NCBI GenBank assembly: GCA_045837725.1
Contig: JBEWZL010000022.1
Span: 1 to 64,000, forward strand
Direction of reading: 5' to 3'
From: Vermamoeba vermiformis
Taxonomy: Eukaryota > Tubulinea > Echinamoebida
DNA: 64,000 bases
Part shown: in pieces, positions 46,443 through 56,466 of the stretch
How positions within the stretch are numbered: the first letter of the stretch is position 1
Layout of the letters: every line of letters begins with the position of its first letter
Made by a program: the position numbers and the translations under genes
Notes under the pieces: generated by a model
Databases searched by the model: none
The model's input: the letters and a program-made list of their open reading frames with translations, nothing else
Told to the model about the DNA's origin: nothing

Positions 46443-49400
46443 TTATTTTATTTTATATATTGTTGGATCAGTTTTTAACGCGCGATCTGGATGGCGCTCG
46501 AGAAAGGTAATTCTATCGCTTAGTATAACAAAGTATTTTCCAAAATTATTGTCGCCTAAATTGTGACGTGCTCTCATATTCCATTTGAAGTGTAGAGTCG
46601 TAATCGTAATAATTATATTTATTAATCTGTTTTCGGGTAGTTGTAAAAGATCGCGGAAGAGAGCCCAACGGCTCCGATAATTTATGAAGTATTTGTTTAC
46701 GTGTGCAAGCAGACTGTTGTCAATCCAGTCTATGCAGTCGAAGAGTGCGTGTTCAATTGTCTCTGGGACTTCGTGGCAGTGCTCGCACGTTGAATGCGGG
46801 ATTTGATGGGTTTTTTGAAGGAACACACGAGTAGGTAAGCAGTCGTAAATTAAGTACGTTAGGAATTCTTTCGTTTGGTTGTTTATATTAATTTTGTGGC
46901 TATTTTCAATTAATTTTTTAATTTTGTTTAGATCGAGTCTGTCACGAATTATTTTCGGAAGCTTGAATTTGCGCACGAGCTGTTTGGCGGCGGTATGTAA
47001 TAGTTGATTAATATTTTGGTTCATTACGAATTTTAGTTTTAAATCGGATTCGCTTTCAAAGGCACAGTATTGCGTGACGATATTGATTGGCTTTTGGTTA
47101 CTTTTTATTAGATTTATTTCTGATAGTTGTTTTGATGTAGGGATCAGTTCCTGTTTGATGACTTTGCCTGACGCTATAGTTACTTTTATTGGAATTGCGT
47201 CTGTCTTGTGCACTCTGTAGTTGACGATCATGTTCCCTTTGATGAACTTGTCTTCTGGGCATTTGAAGGTAATATAGTTGTTCTCGTCTTTGTTTATAGC
47301 GATACCTATTTTATTAATGCGGTTATTTTTTAGTGCTGCGATCCACTCGTTCTCGCAGATTGTGAAGCGTCTGTGCATTATGCGTCTCCATGCATTGGTT
47401 ATGTTGTCGAATACTCTGTCAGTCACTGCTTTACTGTCCGTTTTTGCAAGCAAGTGCAATTGGTGGTGGTCTTTCTTTTCCTCAAGGTAATTTTCTAGCA
47501 TTAGCATCCATGGGGTTGGTTTAGTTTTGTTTTCTTTAATTGCTAAGTATTTGACGATCCATTTCGATGTGAGTGCCGTTGACTTAGCTCGTATGTCGGT
47601 GAAGTTTTGACCACCTTTATCAAATGGAGCGTTTAGTTTTCGAATTTGAATTGGGTTTTTCTTGCGTGTCCCTTTGTAGAATTTAGATATGCTTTGTTCT
47701 ATACTCCTAAGGTGTGAGTGGTGTATGAAATATACACTGCCCAGGTACCATAGTTTCGATAGCGCTAAGGATTCGACTACAATCTTTTTGCCAAACAAGG
47801 ACAGTGGGGCGTATTTCCACCGTCTAAGTACTGAGTTGATCTTGTTGACTTGAGCTTTCCAAATGTTTTGATCTATGGGGTATGACACCTTGGCTCCAAG
47901 GTATTTAAGTCCCTGCTCGGCATTTGTGAATTGATAGCTACCTGGGATGTCCTCCCATTTGCCAATTGTGAGCATTTTTGATTTGCTTTCATTGACCTTC
48001 GCTCCTGTTATTGCACAATACGTGTCAATGCACTGCTTGAGGGGTATGAGCTCTTTTTTGTTGTTAATGAGTGCCATAGTGTCGTCTGCATAGCCTTGTG
48101 TCTTTTGTTTGACGATTGGATTGGGACTTATGTCTGAGTTATCCCGAACTAAGGTGTGGAGTACTTCAATTATAAGGATAAATAGAAGGGGAGATAGGGG
48201 GCAGCCCTGTTTGACCCCTGATTGTACTTTAAAGTGGTTCGAAAGTTTGTTGTTGATTCTGACCTGGGCCCAGCTATTCCTGTAGATAGCTATTACAATT
48301 GACAGGAGTTTAGGAGGGAAATTTAATTCCCTGAGTATAGCTATCAATGACCTGTGGTCAATTCTGTCAAATGCTTTTTCCCAGTCTAGTAGCAGTAGGG
48401 CTATTCTTTTGTTGTGTATTTTGTAGTGTTCAATTAATGCCTGGATTGTGATAATATTCTCTCTAATATCCCTGCCTTGTATGAATCCTGTTTGGTGTGG
48501 GCCAACATAGTCTCCCACAATAGGGGCTAGTCTGTCTGCGACACATTTAGTGAGGATTTTGTACGCTGAGTTGGTTAGTGTTATGGGTCGCCAGTCTTTG
48601 GGTTCTGAGTTCTCCTTGGGTGTGTTTGGTTTTGGGACTAGTGTTATAATTGAATTCTCGAAGTTCTTGGGGATTTTCTCTCTGCTTGTAATCTCGTTGA
48701 ATAGGTTAGCTAGCACTGGGGCCCACTCTTTTTTCAGTGTTTTGAATAAGGCCATAGTTAATCCATCAGGACCTGGGGCTTTGTCTATGGTGATGTTGTC
48801 TATTGCGTGACAGATTTCGTTAACTGTGAACTCTTCACAGCAGATGTTGTTGGTGAATTTGAAAGATTTTGTTACTGACGACATCACCTCCTGTAATTTA
48901 TTCATTTGCACTTGTTTGGGGCTATATAGTGTCTTGTAGAAGTTCCTGGTTACGTTCAGCATTTCGTTGGTAGTTTTAAGCGTTTTACCGCCAGACTGCA
49001 TTGAGCTTATTATAATTCGCTTGTCTTCTTTGTTTCTGTTGAAGAATGACTTAGTGGGCTTCTCTCCGTTCTCATACCAGTATCGAGCTTCTTCATAGCA
49101 TTTGTTATTGAGTTTTTCTATTTCTATTTGGTTTATTTGTTCCTTAATACGTTCATACTCTATGCATTCTGTGTTGTCATCCCTTTCAAATTCTGCCATT
49201 CTTGCCTCTAGGTCTACCAGTCGCTTGTCCCTTTGCTGGTCTAACTCCTTTTGTTTTGTTTTGAGGAATTCCTTTATTTTTGTCATTAGGTTGTCAAAGT
49301 GTGTGGCCCACGTGATGTTGTTTGGTTTCATTATTCTGAGCCACGTACTAATTTGCTTCTGTATTTCTTTGTTCTCCATGGTGACAGTTCGTAACCTCCA

Positions 49401-50171
49401 ATGGGGTTTTCCAATGTCTACTGTGGTGAGATTTAGTCCAACTGCAATAGGGTTGTGATCGGACACTGTCAATGAACTAATAAAATGGAAGGAGAAAAAG
49501 TTCCTGCCGAATGCGTTAGTGAGGACTCTGTCTATGCTTGACTTGGTGCCTGTTTGTTTGTGTGTGTGTGTGAATTTGATGGTTGAAATGTTAGTGTCGG
49601 TTCTACACGTGTCTAGAAGCAAGTGGTCAAGGCACTCATTATAGTGGTTTCTAATGTTATTTTTGTAGCCAGTGGTACTTTGTTCCTTTTCAAAGTTAAA
49701 ATCTCCTCCTATCAGCAGAATGTGGTTTGGGTGGTCTTTAACGAGTTGTGCTAGTGAGTCAAGGGTTCTTTTGCCAATAGTTAAGTTGTGTGGGATGTAT
49801 ACAGAGACTATAAGTATTCTGTGCTTGTCTATGTGGCCGTCGACTGCTATGAGACAGCCGTAGTTGTCCTTAGTGATATTGTCTATTTCAAATTGCATGT
49901 TGCTTCGAATAAGTATAGCGACACCCCAGTTGTGTTCGATGTCGACGGAATAGAAACGCTTGAAACTGGAGAATTCTCCTTTATTTAAATACTTGTTATT
50001 GTGTATTTCTTGTAGTAAAATAAAGTTTGCATTAATAGTTTTAATATATTGGGAGAGTAGACGTCTTTTTTCAGGGTCGTACAGTCCGTTAACATTGTTA
50101 CATAGGGTTATAATATTGTTGGCGTAGGTAGGGGATGATTTGATTATTTCTCTTAGTTTATGAAAGGACAT
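46443..50171 (-). CDS. LINE ORF2: APE endonuclease and reverse transcriptase
   Basis: 1242 residues without a break. The N-terminal apurinic-type endonuclease has LLQEIHNN, LLIGGDFNFEKE (about residue 159) and VSDHNPIAV (about 236). The reverse transcriptase has KDWRPITLTNSAYKIL, GFIQGRDIREN, LLLDWEKAFDRIDH, GVKQGCPLSPLLF (about 654) and QGYADDTMALI (about 696). Near 1127 a CCHC-like cysteine-histidine cluster (CEHCHEVPETIEHALFDC) lies in the C-terminal region. It nicks target DNA and copies its RNA there. The order and motifs fit the L1/Tx1 group. All catalytic motifs look intact. Confidence 0.95.
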   Translation of the reverse strand: MSFHKLREIIKSSPTYANNIITLCNNVNGLYDPEKRRLLSQYIKTINANFILLQEIHNNKYLNKGEFSSFKRFYSVDIEHNWGVAILIRSNMQFEIDNITKDNYGCLIAVDGHIDKHRILIVSVYIPHNLTIGKRTLDSLAQLVKDHPNHILLIGGDFNFEKEQSTTGYKNNIRNHYNECLDHLLLDTCRTDTNISTIKFTHTHKQTGTKSSIDRVLTNAFGRNFFSFHFISSLTVSDHNPIAVGLNLTTVDIGKPHWRLRTVTMENKEIQKQISTWLRIMKPNNITWATHFDNLMTKIKEFLKTKQKELDQQRDKRLVDLEARMAEFERDDNTECIEYERIKEQINQIEIEKLNNKCYEEARYWYENGEKPTKSFFNRNKEDKRIIISSMQSGGKTLKTTNEMLNVTRNFYKTLYSPKQVQMNKLQEVMSSVTKSFKFTNNICCEEFTVNEICHAIDNITIDKAPGPDGLTMALFKTLKKEWAPVLANLFNEITSREKIPKNFENSIITLVPKPNTPKENSEPKDWRPITLTNSAYKILTKCVADRLAPIVGDYVGPHQTGFIQGRDIRENIITIQALIEHYKIHNKRIALLLLDWEKAFDRIDHRSLIAILRELNFPPKLLSIVIAIYRNSWAQVRINNKLSNHFKVQSGVKQGCPLSPLLFILIIEVLHTLVRDNSDISPNPIVKQKTQGYADDTMALINNKKELIPLKQCIDTYCAITGAKVNESKSKMLTIGKWEDIPGSYQFTNAEQGLKYLGAKVSYPIDQNIWKAQVNKINSVLRRWKYAPLSLFGKKIVVESLALSKLWYLGSVYFIHHSHLRSIEQSISKFYKGTRKKNPIQIRKLNAPFDKGGQNFTDIRAKSTALTSKWIVKYLAIKENKTKPTPWMLMLENYLEEKKDHHQLHLLAKTDSKAVTDRVFDNITNAWRRIMHRRFTICENEWIAALKNNRINKIGIAINKDENNYITFKCPEDKFIKGNMIVNYRVHKTDAIPIKVTIASGKVIKQELIPTSKQLSEINLIKSNQKPINIVTQYCAFESESDLKLKFVMNQNINQLLHTAAKQLVRKFKLPKIIRDRLDLNKIKKLIENSHKININNQTKEFLTYLIYDCLPTRVFLQKTHQIPHSTCEHCHEVPETIEHALFDCIDWIDNSLLAHVNKYFINYRSRWALFRDLLQLPENRLINIIITITTLHFKWNMRARHNLGDNNFGKYFVILSDRITFLERHPDRALKTDPTIYKIK

Positions 50172-51619
50172 TATTTCTTCTTATTCCCCTCCACGTTTTT
50201 TGATTTCCCTGTTCTACGCTTGTAACGTTGGAATTTGATCTTTAGCTGTCCGATTACGTAATGCTTTGTAAGAATGTTGTTGAAATCTTCCGAGCTTTGC
50301 ATGCGCAGTACTGCAAATTGCATGGGGTTGCCCTTTTTGTCTTTGGGAACGAAGATTTGCTGCACTGGAATGCCGATCTTGTCAGTGACTGCTTTGACGT
50401 GTTTGGTGGTGAGTTTGATTCCTCGGAAGCCTGTCATCTTCACTAGCTTCGCTGTGCTTGGCATGTGGCCGTCGACACTGACATATACTAGCTTCGGTTG
50501 TTCAGTTGGATGGCTCTTGTCCTTGTTTTCTTTTGGTGGTATCTCAATAGGGAGCACTCGTCTCTGTGCAATCTTACAAACTAGGTCGTCGGTAAGGCCT
50601 GACACAATAGTAGTGCCCGTTCCTTTGCCATAGTTGATTGCAACATTCTCAGTTTTGGCTACAACTCCGAACTTTTTGAGCTCCGTAACGATATGTTCCT
50701 TTGAAAAGTCTGCTGTGAACAGGACAATGCCTGGAGTTTTGCCGTAGTTGGTATCATACTTCTGTATGGTGCAGTTTGCTGCTTTGAATTCTTGGATGCA
50801 GGCTTCGATATCTGCTTCGTTATGTAGCACTACAAAGACACGATTGCCGTTTTCGCTTAGTCTAAGGTACTCATAGTCAACCGGTTTAGTTATGTGTTTG
50901 TTGATGAGGGCAATGGCTTCTGCCTGGCTGTTCATTGTTCCTTTTGTAATGTTAATGATAACTGTTCGCTGATCCAGCTCTTTGTCTAATTCGTCAAAGT
51001 TGACGTCGAGTTCAATTTCCTCTTCACCGGAGCTTTCGTCATGGTCAGTGGTGTCACCTAAATTGCTATAAACTGGAGCAATGGGACTTGTCTTTTGTTT
51101 TTTCGCAGATCGACCGTTGGTGGGATCTGGCGAGTCTTCTCTTGAGCGCTTTGAGTTTCTAGAGCCGCTAGTAATTTTAAGCGTAATTAGAAGTATGTTT
51201 TTGTAAGTAACGATTATTAGGGCGAAGTTCGAGTAGTCACGCGACGTCGCGCGATTTAATTTTTTAAATTTAGTATTTAAAATATTATTGCTAGTGAAAA
51301 ATTCGTCTCGTGAGAGTAGTCTCGTGCCCAGTGCATAATAAACACCCCACGCAGTTGCACTGGGACTTCTCTCGATTTCTCGAGAGCGCGTTGGGATGGC
51401 GTTTTTCACGCACGTAAAAGATATAATATATAGAGTATATAATACGTACGTGACGAATGAATTTAGCGTTGCTTGCATTTTAGATTGTTTTCTTTCCAGT
51501 TGTGGTGTTTTGTTTCCGTCTAAAGTTCCGAACAAATTAAGTATTAACATTGAGCGATGAAAAATGGATGGAATGTGCGCGAAAGAATCACAGCGGAATA
51601 ACTCATTATATTTACGCAT
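50171..51619 (-). CDS. LINE ORF1: RNA-binding-type protein
   Basis: The frame is open for 482 codons. Roughly the last 330 look like protein: a charged, nuclear-signal-like part (SKRSREDSP, RSAKKQKT), an acidic stretch, and alternating beta/alpha segments (EYLRLSENGNRVFVVLHNEA, TPGIVLFTADFS, KLVYVSVDGHMP) resembling tandem RRM-like folds, ending in a basic tail. The first 150 codons read as chance coding over the 5' leader, so the true start may be internal. The stop overlaps the ORF2 start by one base (TAATG), a layout that lets ribosomes end and restart. Confidence 0.8.
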   Translation of the reverse strand: MRKYNELFRCDSFAHIPSIFHRSMLILNLFGTLDGNKTPQLERKQSKMQATLNSFVTYVLYTLYIISFTCVKNAIPTRSREIERSPSATAWGVYYALGTRLLSRDEFFTSNNILNTKFKKLNRATSRDYSNFALIIVTYKNILLITLKITSGSRNSKRSREDSPDPTNGRSAKKQKTSPIAPVYSNLGDTTDHDESSGEEEIELDVNFDELDKELDQRTVIINITKGTMNSQAEAIALINKHITKPVDYEYLRLSENGNRVFVVLHNEADIEACIQEFKAANCTIQKYDTNYGKTPGIVLFTADFSKEHIVTELKKFGVVAKTENVAINYGKGTGTTIVSGLTDDLVCKIAQRRVLPIEIPPKENKDKSHPTEQPKLVYVSVDGHMPSTAKLVKMTGFRGIKLTTKHVKAVTDKIGIPVQQIFVPKDKKGNPMQFAVLRMQSSEDFNNILTKHYVIGQLKIKFQRYKRRTGKSKNVEGNKKK

Positions 51620-52144
51620 TTGACAAATTGCAAGGCTGAAACATCGTTCATGAAAACAGGAAGAGTAACACTGCCGAGGACAAAATCAGGACAGCACTCT
51701 CGTGTCCTGTCTCCTCCTATGGAACTCTCGCGATTGTTCAGCAATTAACCGTAGTAAAAATATCATTACAACTCTTCTATAAATGACGTATTTATAGCGT
51801 TAGTCCGAATCTAACCTAGGACGCAACTCCGTATAATCTTACAGGCTTCATTAACTTGCAACCATTCATCGTTCTCATTGGTGCTTGATCGGTTGGTTTC
51901 TTGACCGCTAGTCATAAAATGATTGCGTTGTCAATGAAAATGTGAGCGGAAAAAACTGCGATTTGATTCACATGTAACCAGCGCGAACAACATTACAATA
52001 AGTGCGAACAAAGTGATAATGGACGTGCAAGTCCTCAAGCAAGATATTTAAGCACTTGCACGACACTTGTTTTGATTCATTCAGTTCAATCGAACAATCA
52101 ACAACACCACTCACCACTCATTCTTTTGCACCAATCACACGCAA
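51620..52144. other. LINE 5' leader and promoter of the 159-residue protein gene
   Basis: The left part is probably LINE 5' sequence. Nearer the gene, a 9-bp inverted pair CGTGCAAGT (52024-52032) and ACTTGCACG (52054-52062) flank an AT-rich ATATTTA box, about 95 bp before the start codon. Confidence 0.45.
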
Positions 52145-52734
52145 ATGTCTCTCGTTATGCGCAAAGCCATCGCTGAATGCGAAGCAGGAAACGGATTGAA
52201 ATCACTCAACGATGCCTTGAAGAAGATCAGTGCCACTTTGACTGCTTCACTCGACATTGAGTCCATCAAGGCATTGACTGTAAGTATTAATTAATAACAA
52301 ATATAACTGTCAGGTTGATATTACTTTGGTCAAACAAAGTCAAAGCTTGCGTTGCACGAGTACGTTTCACTGAAGCGATTCTCAACCAGGGCAAGATCAA
52401 CTGGACCAGCAAAGAAGAACTCGATGCCCCAGTGGCCGTGCTCAAGTACTTCACGCGATTCAACGTGCTTCAAACCATCGCCAAAGCATTCGAGAAGGTC
52501 GGCAAAGACGCCATTGGCAAAGAAGCCATTCAATCTGAGATCCACAAGCTCGTCGTGCACGTGGTTCAAGATGGTGCTCAGACTGGAAATTTCGCAGTCT
52601 CGTGGCAAGTCGAGAAGAAAGACAAAGAGTTGCACGTGACTGTTGGTCGTGACTGGCCCTCGCATGCCAAAGACAGCAACAACGGCTATCCTGCTGAAGA
52701 TGCTTTGGCCAAGTTGATCGAAGGCTGCTTGTAG
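52145..52734 (+). CDS. Conserved 159-residue protein, function unknown
   Basis: Two exons (52145-52279, 52390-52734) give 159 residues. The acceptor before GKINWTSKEEL was fixed by comparison with the broken copy at 14011, whose second exon starts at the same codon. There is no signal peptide or membrane helix. The first half is helical (MSLVMRKAIAECEAGNGLKS, SLNDALKKISATLTASLDIE), the second half has a helix-rich part and then strands (GNFAVSWQVEKKDKELHVTV). It ends DALAKLIEGCL. No family recognised. Its gene gave rise to two broken copies within 38 kb (14011 and 28168), so this locus is duplication-prone. Strong promoter-like elements lie upstream. Confidence 0.85.
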
Positions 52735-53010
52735 ATGATCGATATTGTACCGCTTCTATTTTGATCGACTACTGATCTACGTTATTAATAAATAACTCAC
52801 GGATTCGTTCTAGTTCGTTACAATTATTATATTTCTAAGAATTGGCTACGGAGCAACGGGTGGCTCACCCATTTCTAAAAACAGCATCAGTACACATCGC
52901 ATCGAATAATTTTAGCTTTTAAAATTACGCAATAACGTATAATTAACTTATAATAGCGTTGGTATTGTTATTAAACGAACATATTTTATCTCGTACTGTA
53001 TTTTGTCGAT

Positions 53011-54528
53011 TTATGAAAATCCAGTATCCATCAATGCATTTGCTAGAACAACATTCTTCCAGCAATCATAAACTGCTTGAAAGACTATGCTGTCCTCGCT
53101 ATAAGGATACAACGTCAAACAATGTCCGATAATGGTGTCCGTTAATTGCCTCGTGAAGTATTGAATGTAATTGTTGGCCGGGATATCCAAATTTTCGTTT
53201 GCAATTCTTTCTTTCAGTTTCGCTTCGCCGATAAAAAACACGCCTAGTGCTGGATGATACGAAGGCTGGTGAAAATCTCCTAACTTGCCAAGCCCACTTT
53301 TGCGAGCTGTTGCACGTTTGAACTGCTTTTTTGTGATTGGTCCGTGCGGTCTGGTCGACACATCGCGTACGAATGATTTGCACATATCTAAGTACGTTAT
53401 CTTCGTACCATCAGGTTCAATCAATTCCGAGTCAAATTCAGCCATATTGACCTGTCAAAAAAAAAATGTGAAAAAATTGAAACGAAATTTCGCCGGATTG
53501 ATTAAGGTCCAATAATTACCACTAAGAACGAAACAGGGTCGCAATCGTATTGAAAATTTGCTCGAAGATGATCGATATTAATAGCTACTAGCTTCCAAAC
53601 TCTGTAAGATGCGATCAGATCAGCAGTAAAAAAAAAACAAAAATTTAGATGAAGACGTACTCGGATCCGAATCTCTTTTCATCAATTCGATATGTCCGTT
53701 CATGATAAAAAGTCCATTTTTCAGTGAAAATCAACTTTTTGTAGTCAGCCACAGTGGTCAGCGCATCGCTAGCCGACTTTTCTAGCCCGTTATTGAGACA
53801 AAAATTCCGCCATATCGATACGTCATTGAACACTAATAATAAAATTACCTAATATTTATAAATATATATTTGCTACGCACTCAACGTACCTTGGTTCAAT
53901 TTTTTGTTAACGCGGATCAAGTTAAGACAATCTCGAGGTTGTAGTTGAGAAGCTATCATGTATAATACTTCTAGAGGTAGTGCACGTGATATATCAACGC
54001 CGTCATTATTATTTGTAACTAACAAAGCAAAAATTAGGGTTTGATTTCCTCGGATGCAGATCTGCTTTTTAATACCCGTTGACCGATTAGGCGTTAAATT
54101 ATAGTAACTGCGTTGACTTGCGGAGTACTCAATAAAACGTATTGTGGTGTAATCCAAGTCTGTCGGGGGGGTCTGCAAGACGGATTCGCTCAACTTTTTG
54201 AAGAACCAACTGAGATCAGTACCAGGGACACCTGTCATTTAATTATTCGTGAATAAATACCGATTGTATCGCTAAATGCGAGGAATATAATTGCTGCTTT
54301 CAATTATGAAATTTAAAAATTAAAAAAGATTTTTAGTAATTTACCTGCGACGTATGATAGTAACTCGTGCTTCTCAAGGTGTTCACCTGAATAATATACA
54401 ATTATATTAATTTTAAAATTAATTCTTAAAGCAGTCTTTGCCCAAACGATTATTTGCCTACCTTTGTTCTTCTTTTGTTTTTTCTGAGCTTTATTTTTGT
54501 TTTTTTTGTCCTTCTTGTTCTTTTCCAT
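53011..54528 (-). CDS. F-box protein, tandem copy 1
   Basis: Six exons (54462-54528, 54345-54386, 53890-54231, 53661-53832, 53520-53601, 53011-53451) give 381 residues. The first exon is almost only Lys/Asn/Asp/Gln (MEKNKKDKKNKNKAQKKQKK). An internal F-box is at VDISRALPLEVLYMIASQLQ and LNLIRVNKKLNQVFNDVSIW, residues about 120-165. The C-terminal domain begins LIEPDGTKITYLDMCKSF and contains YHPALGVFFIGEAKLKER. It pairs with the gene at 54793-56244, which shares intron phases. Probably an SCF adaptor; the C-terminal domain is unrecognised and may bind substrate. Confidence 0.82.
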
Positions 54529-54792
54529 GTAGATGACTTAATGATTTTAAAATCAAGAAACAGTTGAAGTTGTCGTTGGGCGTGTGTAAAATAACAGAAT
54601 TCCTATTTTTTTTGGGTTTTCTGATTCGCATGCAACGTTTCTGTGGGCGTGTGTAAAATAATCAAAATTCCGATTTGATTCGTAACCGATTTTTCTGTCG
54701 TCGACCAAAATCTGGTCCGCTCTCCCGAAGTGATACAATTGAGATAGAAAGAACAATGCAACTGCTATATAAATGTTTATCTACTAATTTTA

Positions 54793-56244
54793 TTATTTGA
54801 TTCCGGTGTGACTCGACCAGGGTGTCTGTTCGCAGATGCTTGTAAAGTTTGGATCTCCCCAACAAACATAAGGCCATGCCACAGTTGGACGAATTGTTGA
54901 TACTAACAGTTGTCTGAAATGTTCTACGTAACGGTCATCTTCATGAATGACAACGGGGAAATTCGGATCTTGCAGGACTTTTTCTTTGAATTGAGCTTGA
55001 CCAACGAGACATACCACAATGTACTTGAAATGATACGGCTGATAAAAATCTTGCGTAATCAAAGAAGAACGTCGACCTAACGCTTTCTTACGATAGGTTA
55101 ACTTCAATTGTGACTTTGTGATTGGGCCGTAAGGTCTTGTTGCGATCTGTTCCAAGACTTGTCTGCATTTATCCATGTAGTTAATCTTCGTGCCGTCTGG
55201 CTCCGTTAACTCCACATCGTACTTTGACACGTCAACCTGTCAAAAGAAGTGTCATTGGTTAGAATCGCGTCAACCGTGAAAATTATTTGATGACACGTGT
55301 CAAAGATATTTTGAGCGTTTACGTACGACAAAGACTACCATATCGGCTAGGTAATAATGACAATTTTTCAGATAAATATCAAACGGTGTCGCTCGTAGCC
55401 TCCAGACGCTTTTGCAAAAAATGACGTCAACTTTGTATCTGATACGATTATATAGATACAAGTATTATTATACATAACTTACTCATGGCAGAGCTTCTTT
55501 TTGCAGACATAATCTACTTCTTGTGTTAATGTCCAGTGTCCATCGAACAGCAGCTTTTTGCATTCGGTAGTTGTAAACGACGAACAATTTTCAACGCCTT
55601 TATCGGCACAATATCTCCTCCATATAGGTGCTACATTTAGTACTATAATTCGTCATATCAGTGCTATTCGTTAATGTCCAACAAACGTACTTTGATTTAG
55701 AAGCTTGTTGACTAAAATTAAATTGAGACAATCTCTCGGGTGTAGGTACGAAGCGAATGAATATAGCATTTCTGATGGTAATGCGCGTGATATATCAACT
55801 CCACAGCCATAACGCTCACAGTAGGCTGGATCTGTTGAATTTGTTAGTAGGGGACGTTAAAGTCCCTTGTGATTTACCTAATGACACAGGTGCGTATGGC
55901 TCATAAAACCCATTAAAATTCTCAATTATATTTAGCACTGTTTTATCGTATTCGCTCAAGCTTCGCGAGAGCGAGTGGCTGATCGATCTGAAAGCTGACA
56001 AAAGAAGATGTGATCCAGGAATCGCTGTCAGAAAAATTAACGAAAAATAAAAAAAAAGTAATCTATGCAAATTCTTACCAAAGAAAGATATCGGCAGCTT
56101 TTCTAAAATTTTCTTCGTTTTATCTTAGAAAATTATTCTCAGCACTACACCCCGCTTATATATTTCTCCTACGCACGTACCTTTCTTGACCGATTTACTA
56201 CTCTTTTTATCTGCTTTCTCTTTTCTGCGCTCTTTTTTTTCCAT
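54793..56244 (-). CDS. F-box protein, tandem copy 2
   Basis: Seven exons (56181-56244, 56079-56102, 55878-56024, 55691-55831, 55483-55642, 55327-55438, 54793-55236) give 363 residues. The Lys-rich leader is MEKKERRKEKADKKSSKSVK. F-box: VDISRALPSEMLYSFASYL then HPRDCLNLILVNKLLNQ. The C-terminal domain has LTEPDGTKINYMDKCRQV and GPITKSQLKL, matching copy 1 (GPITKKQFKR). The region before the F-box is split by an extra intron and differs from copy 1. About 265 bp separate the two genes. One TGACACGTGTCA palindrome lies in its last intron. Confidence 0.82.
55291..55302. promoter_or_regulatory. 12-bp palindrome TGACACGTGTCA, copy 4
   Basis: Exact copy inside the last intron of F-box copy 2, with a TGACACGT partial match about 60 bp away. 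Confidence 0.4.
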
Positions 56245-56466
56245 CTTCCTTGCGATCTGACCTTTTCACCACTTAGTAGTATAAGTACAACTGCGTTTTG
56301 ACACGAGGTGCTCAAATAAACGAAAGCAATAAACATGTTTTTCGAAACGAAAGAAAGCCCTGTGAGCCACAAATCCTCGATAGCTGTCAACTAATTCAGG
56401 ATTGAAATTCAACAAACGTACAAAGAATAACTTTTTAAAAACGATTATTACAATCATATTTAATGC

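Larger units (their letters stand above)
46230..51830 (-). mobile_element. LINE (non-LTR retrotransposon), APE-type, near full length
   Basis: Two long open frames on the minus strand, ORF1 (50171-51619) and ORF2 (46443-50171), meet in a TAATG stop/start overlap. The 3' untranslated part (about 46230-46442) is markedly GC-rich with G runs, unlike the host. The 5' region extends past 51620. Both frames are uninterrupted, so the copy is young and may be competent. I saw no clear poly-A tail and no target-site duplication, and the outer limits are estimates to within about 100 bp. Confidence 0.85.

Noticed and set aside
47278-49863. Plus-strand open frames across the LINE
   Set aside because: They lie antisense to an intact reverse transcriptase and show no domain.
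52280-52389. Exon starting KACVARVRF before the GKINWTS exon of the 159-residue protein
   Set aside because: It is open but no acceptor joins it in frame to exon 1, and the broken copy at 14011 starts its second exon at GKINWTS.
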